Positions 4,938 to 5,021 of a DNA stretch of 5,021 nucleotides are shown here, in pieces. Source of the DNA: Deltaproteobacteria bacterium (GTDB lineage Bacteria; Desulfobacterota; Desulfobacteria; Desulfobacterales; JAUVGT01); NCBI GenBank assembly GCA_030593645.1, contig JAUVGT010000369.1, positions 1-5,021 of the forward strand, written 5' to 3'. The translations under genes and the position numbers were made by a program. A model generated the notes under the pieces. That model saw only the letters and a program-made list of their open reading frames with translations, did no database searches and was not told the DNA's origin. The stretch's first letter is position 1, and every line of letters begins with the position of its first letter.

Positions 4938-5021
4938 CAAGGCGTGCAATTTTTGTAATGATGAAGCGTACTTATCGTACGTTGAATCATTGCAAAATGC
5001 AGCACAACGCAGAAGTTGGAC
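4925..5021. repeat. Long fold-back repeat element, cut by the window end
   Basis: A 26-nt arm (4946-4971) and a 24-nt arm (4977-5000) are inverted copies around a 5-nt loop, with about 20 paired positions and two bulges; GCGTAC and GTACG flank the loop. Outside it GTTCAA (4929-4934) faces TTGGAC (5016-5021) with one mismatch, so pairing resumes toward the ends. The whole stretch therefore folds back on itself. If symmetric, the next bases beyond the window should resemble the reverse complement of the direct-repeat core (close to TTTTTACGA). This fits a miniature, non-coding palindromic element of a type I recall from Desulfobacterota intergenic regions. It could also end transcription of the cassette, although no U-tract follows the hairpin inside the window. 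Confidence 0.6.

Noticed and set aside
1..5021. CRISPR array, tRNA or rRNA genes, transposase
   Set aside because: No regularly spaced identical repeats, no cloverleaf or rRNA-like sequence, and no transposase-like reading frame was seen on either strand.

Overview
The window looks like chromosomal DNA from an anaerobic bacterium, most likely a sulfate-reducing or syntrophic Desulfobacterota (deltaproteobacterial) lineage. That placement is an inference. It rests on the style of the acetyl-CoA hydrolase/transferase at the left edge, the radical-SAM-rich cassette on the right, and long fold-back intergenic repeats of a kind I associate with those genomes.

Left part, minus strand: the 5' portion of an acetyl-CoA hydrolase/transferase family gene (1-504, running off the left edge); a 332-base gap (505-836) with a diverged inverted repeat built from TGGAAT/ATTCC units; and a complete glyoxalase II-like metallo-beta-lactamase-fold hydrolase (837-1535).

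A divergent control region (1536-1756) separates this from the right part. It holds candidate promoters for both directions and an inverted repeat just ahead of the first plus-strand gene.

Right part, plus strand: a compact four-gene cassette. In order it encodes a cobalamin-binding-type radical SAM protein (1757-3172), two different PqqD-like small proteins in tandem (3204-3494 and 3484-3786, overlapping by 11 nt), and a PqqE-like radical SAM/SPASM protein (3783-4913, overlapping its neighbour by 4 nt). Overlaps and well-placed ribosome binding sites indicate translational coupling of the last three. A strong extended -10 element in the 31-nt gap after the first gene suggests they can also be transcribed on their own. 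Two radical SAM enzymes plus PqqD-type peptide-recognition proteins are the hallmark of a RiPP (ribosomally made, post-translationally modified peptide) pathway. The arrangement recalls the uncharacterised 'SynChlorMet' (Scm) cassettes but has a B12-type enzyme and two PqqD-like proteins. No precursor peptide is recognisable in the window, so the substrate is unknown. This cassette is the most interesting content here.

The right edge (4887-5021) is a repeat element. Two near-identical 25-nt direct copies are followed by a long imperfect hairpin that the window end cuts off. The first copy encodes the last eight residues of the SPASM protein.
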